Source: Streptomyces vietnamensis
Lineage (GTDB): Bacteria > Actinomycetota > Actinomycetes > Streptomycetales > Streptomycetaceae
Assembly (NCBI RefSeq): GCF_000830005.1
Contig: NZ_CP010407.1
Coordinates: 6,770,001 to 6,834,000 of the forward strand
DNA length: 64,000 bases
Direction of reading: 5' to 3'
How positions within the stretch are numbered: position 1 is the first letter of the stretch; every line of letters begins with the position of its first letter. The translations under genes and the position numbers were made by a program. This document shows, one piece after another, positions 59,909 through 64,000 of this stretch. Below the pieces are notes generated by a model. It was not told the DNA's origin. It saw nothing but the letters and a program-made list of their open reading frames with translations, and did not search any database.

Positions 59909-60406
59909 ATGTCCACGACGGAAGAACTGGCAGAACCGGCGGAGCAGGTGCCCGATGTGCCACGGCGTCGCCGTGGCATCGCCGCAGCGGCGGTACTGCT
60001 CCTCGCCATCGGCGGGTTCGGCACGTACCGGCTGCTCGGCTCCGAGGACCCGGCCGCGCCCGGGCACGGTGCACCCGCGCGGACCGTGGCCGCCGCCGAC
60101 GTGACGTACGAGGTGCTCGGTGAAGGAATCGCCGACATCTCCTACCGGGGGCCCGACGACGACAAGGCCACCGTGGTCACGAACGCCACGCTTCCGTGGA
60201 AGAAGACCGTGAGCGTCCCCGTCGGCGCCGCTCCGATCGTCCAGGTCACCCTCGGCGAGAAGGGCGGCACGGCGAGCTGCACCCTCGCCGTGCACGGCCG
60301 GCACGTCCAACGCGCCACCGCCACCGGCTCCTTCGGCCGTACGACATGCGGCGGGGAGACCCCCGCGGCCCCCGAGGCCCCCGCGGCCGCCGAGGGAGCC
60401 CACTGA
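59909..60406 (+). CDS. MmpS-like membrane-anchored secreted protein
   Basis: The 165-residue protein has a basic patch (PRRRRGIAAA), one helix (residues 24-40) and an extracytoplasmic beta domain (VTYEVLGEGIADISYRGPDD, ATLPWKKTVSVPVGAAPIVQ), with C-terminal Ala/Pro-rich tail and a Cys pair (ASCTLAV, RTTCGGE). The pattern YEVxG....ADISY and PW.K.V matches MmpS family transport accessory proteins of mycobacteria and Streptomyces. No MmpL-type transporter is adjacent. ATG 59909 is read divergently from the RHS gene. Confidence 0.75.
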   Translation: MSTTEELAEPAEQVPDVPRRRRGIAAAAVLLLAIGGFGTYRLLGSEDPAAPGHGAPARTVAAADVTYEVLGEGIADISYRGPDDDKATVVTNATLPWKKTVSVPVGAAPIVQVTLGEKGGTASCTLAVHGRHVQRATATGSFGRTTCGGETPAAPEAPAAAEGAH

Positions 60407-60540
60407 ACAGGTGAACGGGCGTCAACGGGCCCGTTCCGCTTCCCTTGACGCCCCTGCCCCCGTAGGACAAGACTCCGCACGGTCAAGAACCCCACGCCCC
60501 GCACGGCCTCGTTTGCGTCCCCGAACGAAGGGTTCCGTCC

Positions 60541-62082
<1,542 letters not shown>

Positions 62083-63017
62083 GGTAGGACCAGACCCGGG
62101 TGTTCACGGCGGGGGTGTCGGTCGCGCACCCCTTCCCGTACGAGACGAGGCCGACCACGTACGGCGTCCCCGCGACCGTGTGCACCAGGGGGCCGCCGGA
62201 GTCGTACTGGCAGGTGTCACGGCCCGGCGCGTACGTGCAGAGCTGGGCGGCGGTGACCTGGGACATGCCCCGGGCCCCGCACGTCGGGTTGCTCATGGTG
62301 CCGAGGAGCACGGTCCGCAGGACGTCGGAGGTACGGCCCCCGAACGAGGTGGTGCCCCAGCCGGGGGCCTCGACCTGCGTGTGGTCGAAGGTGCCGTGGG
62401 CGTACCGGGCGGGCAGGGCGACCGGCCGCACGTCACGGTTGAACACCACGGGCTCGGCCAGCCGGACGAGCGCGATGTCGTCGCGCTGGGTGGCGGGGTC
62501 GTAGCCGGGGTGCGGGAGGAAGGCGTCCGGGGTCGCGAGCACCGCGTGCGGACTGTCGTCCGTACGCGTCAGGTCGTGGTCGCCGAGGAGCACGCCCACG
62601 CGCGCGGTGCTGCTGTACGAGCCGGTCAGACAGTGCGCGGCGGTGAGCACGTACCGCTCGCCGACGAGCGCCCCACCGCACATCACCCGCCGCTCCTCCA
62701 GATCCACGAGCCCCACCATGAACGGGTACTGATGGGGCCGCGCCTCCTGGCCGCCGACGACCGCGTACGCGGGCGGCGCGACGACGAGGGGGCACACCGC
62801 CATCACCGCGCCCGCGACCGCCGCCATGAACTTCCTCGCCCGTCCCACCTGACCTCCGCACCGTCGACGCCGTGTCCCGGGGGCCGGCGGCTGTGCGGAG
62901 ACGTTTCCGCACAGCCGCCCCGGCCCGCGTGGGCATCAACGAGAAGAACACGACGGGGTCACGATGCCCCCGCCGCGGGCCCGCGCTCGGGGCGGTGCCC
63001 ACCCGCCCGTACGGCGC

Positions 63018-63283
63018 CCGCCCCGTTGTGGGCCCGCGTCCCCCCTCGTTGTGGGCAATCGTTCCGCTGGGGCGGAACGGGTGGGCACAACGGACCCGCG
63101 CCCGCCGGCGCCAGAGGCTTCCGCGCCCGAACCCGCACCCCGTGTGCGCCGCGGCGGTGGTGCGGGTTCAGGCGCAGGGGGCGGGGGCGCGGCCAGGCGC
63201 GCCGTCCCGTGTGCCCACCCGTCCCGCCCAGCGGGACGATTGCCCACACGGCAGCGGGTGCGGGCCCACGCGGCAGCGGGGCG
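63018..63283. repeat. ~265-bp nested palindrome with inverted copies of a ~46-bp repeat
   Basis: Units at 63047-63093 and 63206-63251 are inverted copies of the same ~46-bp sequence with only a few differences (both read GTGGGCAATCGT...GGGTGGGCACA). Inside, an 11-bp stem (63129-63139/63159-63169) and outside a TGGGCCCGC region (about 63028-63037/63259-63268) share the same centre near 63149. It fills most of the 495-bp gene-free gap 62849-63343, which otherwise contains only GC-rich low-complexity sequence. The 46-bp unit resembles a dispersed Streptomyces intergenic repeat (from memory). Confidence 0.75.
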
Positions 63284-63343
63284 ACGTCCCCCACGGGCGC
63301 GGGGCGCGGGCCCATCGGGCGCGGGCCCCACGCGGGTGCGGGG

Positions 63344-64000
63344 TTACGGAACTCGGGCCGTCCACTCCCGCGTACCGAACTTCGACTCCGCCAGTTCCTT
63401 CGCGCGGGTCAGTTCGTCCTCCGTGAGGCCGCCCTCCGCGAGCCCGTACCGGCTCCGGAAAGAGGCGATCATCCGGTCGATCACCGTCTCGCGCGGCAGG
63501 CCCGTCTGCCGCCGCAGCGGGTCCACGCGCTTCTTCGCGCTCTTCGTGCCCTTGTCGGAGAGCTTCTCCCGGCCGATCCGCAGCACCTCGGTCATCTTGT
63601 CCGCGTCGATGTCGTACGCCATCGTCACGTGGTGCAGGACCGCCCCCTCGCCGCCCACGAGCCGCTTCTGCGCCGCGCCCGCGATCTTGCCGGCGTCCGT
63701 CGCGATGTCGTTGAGCGGCTGGTACCAGGCCCGGATGCCCATGTCGCCGAGCGCGCCGAGGACCCAGTCGTCGAGGTAGGCGTAGCTGTCGGTGAAGGAC
63801 AGGCCCTGCACGAGGGCGTCGGGGACGGAGAGCGAGTACGTGATCGTGTTGCCCGGCTCGATGAACATCGCCCCGCCGCCGCTGATCCGGCGCACCACCT
63901 GGATGCCGTGCCGCTCGGCCGCCTCCGGGTCGACCTCGTTGCGCAGGGACTGGAAGCTGCCGATCACCACGGCCGGGGCGCCCCACTCCCAGACCCGCAG
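63344..64000 (-). CDS. lipoate-protein ligase A family (N-terminus outside window)
   Basis: The frame is open to the last base (LRVWEWGAPAVVIGSFQSLR reads into the window edge), so at least 218 residues are present of a protein that starts beyond the edge. The biotin/lipoate-transferase fold shows VVRRISGGGAMFIEPGNTIT with the RRxxGGGxxFxxxxN signature, GLSFTDSYAYLDDWVLGALG, and IAGAAQKRLVGGEGAVLHHV containing the catalytic Lys-region. It attaches lipoic (or a related) acid to dehydrogenase E2 or H-protein lysines. The 3' half (AKKRVDPLRRQTGLPRETVI) is typical of actinobacterial LplA relatives. Confidence 0.88.
   Translation of the reverse strand: MRVWEWGAPAVVIGSFQSLRNEVDPEAAERHGIQVVRRISGGGAMFIEPGNTITYSLSVPDALVQGLSFTDSYAYLDDWVLGALGDMGIRAWYQPLNDIATDAGKIAGAAQKRLVGGEGAVLHHVTMAYDIDADKMTEVLRIGREKLSDKGTKSAKKRVDPLRRQTGLPRETVIDRMIASFRSRYGLAEGGLTEDELTRAKELAESKFGTREWTARVP

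Noticed and set aside
50908..60123. A 3,071-codon open frame on the + strand opposite the RHS gene
   Set aside because: It is Arg/Val/Gly/Leu-rich with no domains and runs exactly antisense to a well-supported RHS protein; high GC at third positions of the real gene removes stop codons from this frame.
62859..63426. Several long open frames on both strands in the palindromic gap
   Set aside because: They are Arg/Pro/Gly/Ala-rich, overlap each other in all frames and follow from a GC-rich repeat without stop codons; no RBS or domain.

Overview
The window is a contiguous piece of a Streptomyces-type chromosome. It is very GC-rich, third codon positions are almost all G or C, GTG starts are common, operons are joined by 4-nt ATGA/GTGA overlaps, and the gene families are typical of the genus (NarL-type two-component pairs, P450s, F420-type oxidoreductases, NHEJ LigD polymerase). 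I see no rRNA, tRNA, CRISPR array, integrase or complete insertion sequence. The first gene (MFS exporter) and the last gene (lipoate-protein ligase) run off the ends.

Layout. 1-3051: exporter tail and a run of small stress/envelope-like proteins (SHOCT, DUF7144, amphi-Trp). 3041-6699: two-component pair divergent from an FtsX-type ABC exporter. 6803-10386: allantoin module (IclR regulator, allantoinase, allantoicase) with two operator-like palindromes in the divergent promoter. 10505-16908: SDR, reductase-like protein, DMT exporter, small membrane proteins, a second two-component pair and a P450. 16989-23578: sugar/polyol module (Gfo/Idh dehydrogenase, GntR regulator, complete ABC importer, ROK kinase). 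23612-27231: a transcription attenuator with a methionine-rich, probably leaderless leader peptide, in front of a SAM hydroxide adenosyltransferase-like gene and a complete amino-acid ABC importer. 27323-30554: fused PcaL, metallo-hydrolase, exonuclease III, DUF6278-like protein. 30704-31761: a collapsed glutamate-importer operon, with a truncated ATPase followed by a shortened, probably chimeric permease. 31809-38675: S15-type hydrolase, TPR-like protein, P450, membrane protein, gamma-glutamyltransferase. 38680-42674: methionine aminopeptidase divergent from an XRE regulator over tandem operator-like repeats, NmrA-like/HxlR pair, PPOX protein, unknown protein. 42875-47447: reductive pyrimidine catabolism operon ending in an F420-type LLM oxidoreductase. 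47573-50198: LigD polymerase, LysR regulator, HD hydrolase. 50436-59613: a 2,880-residue secreted RHS protein with a C-terminal nuclease and a downstream SMI1/KNR4 immunity gene. 59909-64000: MmpS-like protein, NCS1 permease, trypsin-like protease, a large nested palindrome, lipoate ligase.

The strongest candidate for an undescribed system is the methionine leader/attenuator unit. Four of five consecutive leader codons are AUG, a perfect 12-bp terminator with a GAAA loop and T-run follows, and a six-base segment of the leader can pair with the terminator's left arm. The downstream genes (SAM-hydrolase-like enzyme plus importer) would together supply methionine. Other features worth testing are the RHS toxin/immunity pair, the methionine aminopeptidase/XRE switch, the F420-type enzyme in pyrimidine breakdown, and the ~265-bp nested palindrome at 63018-63283.
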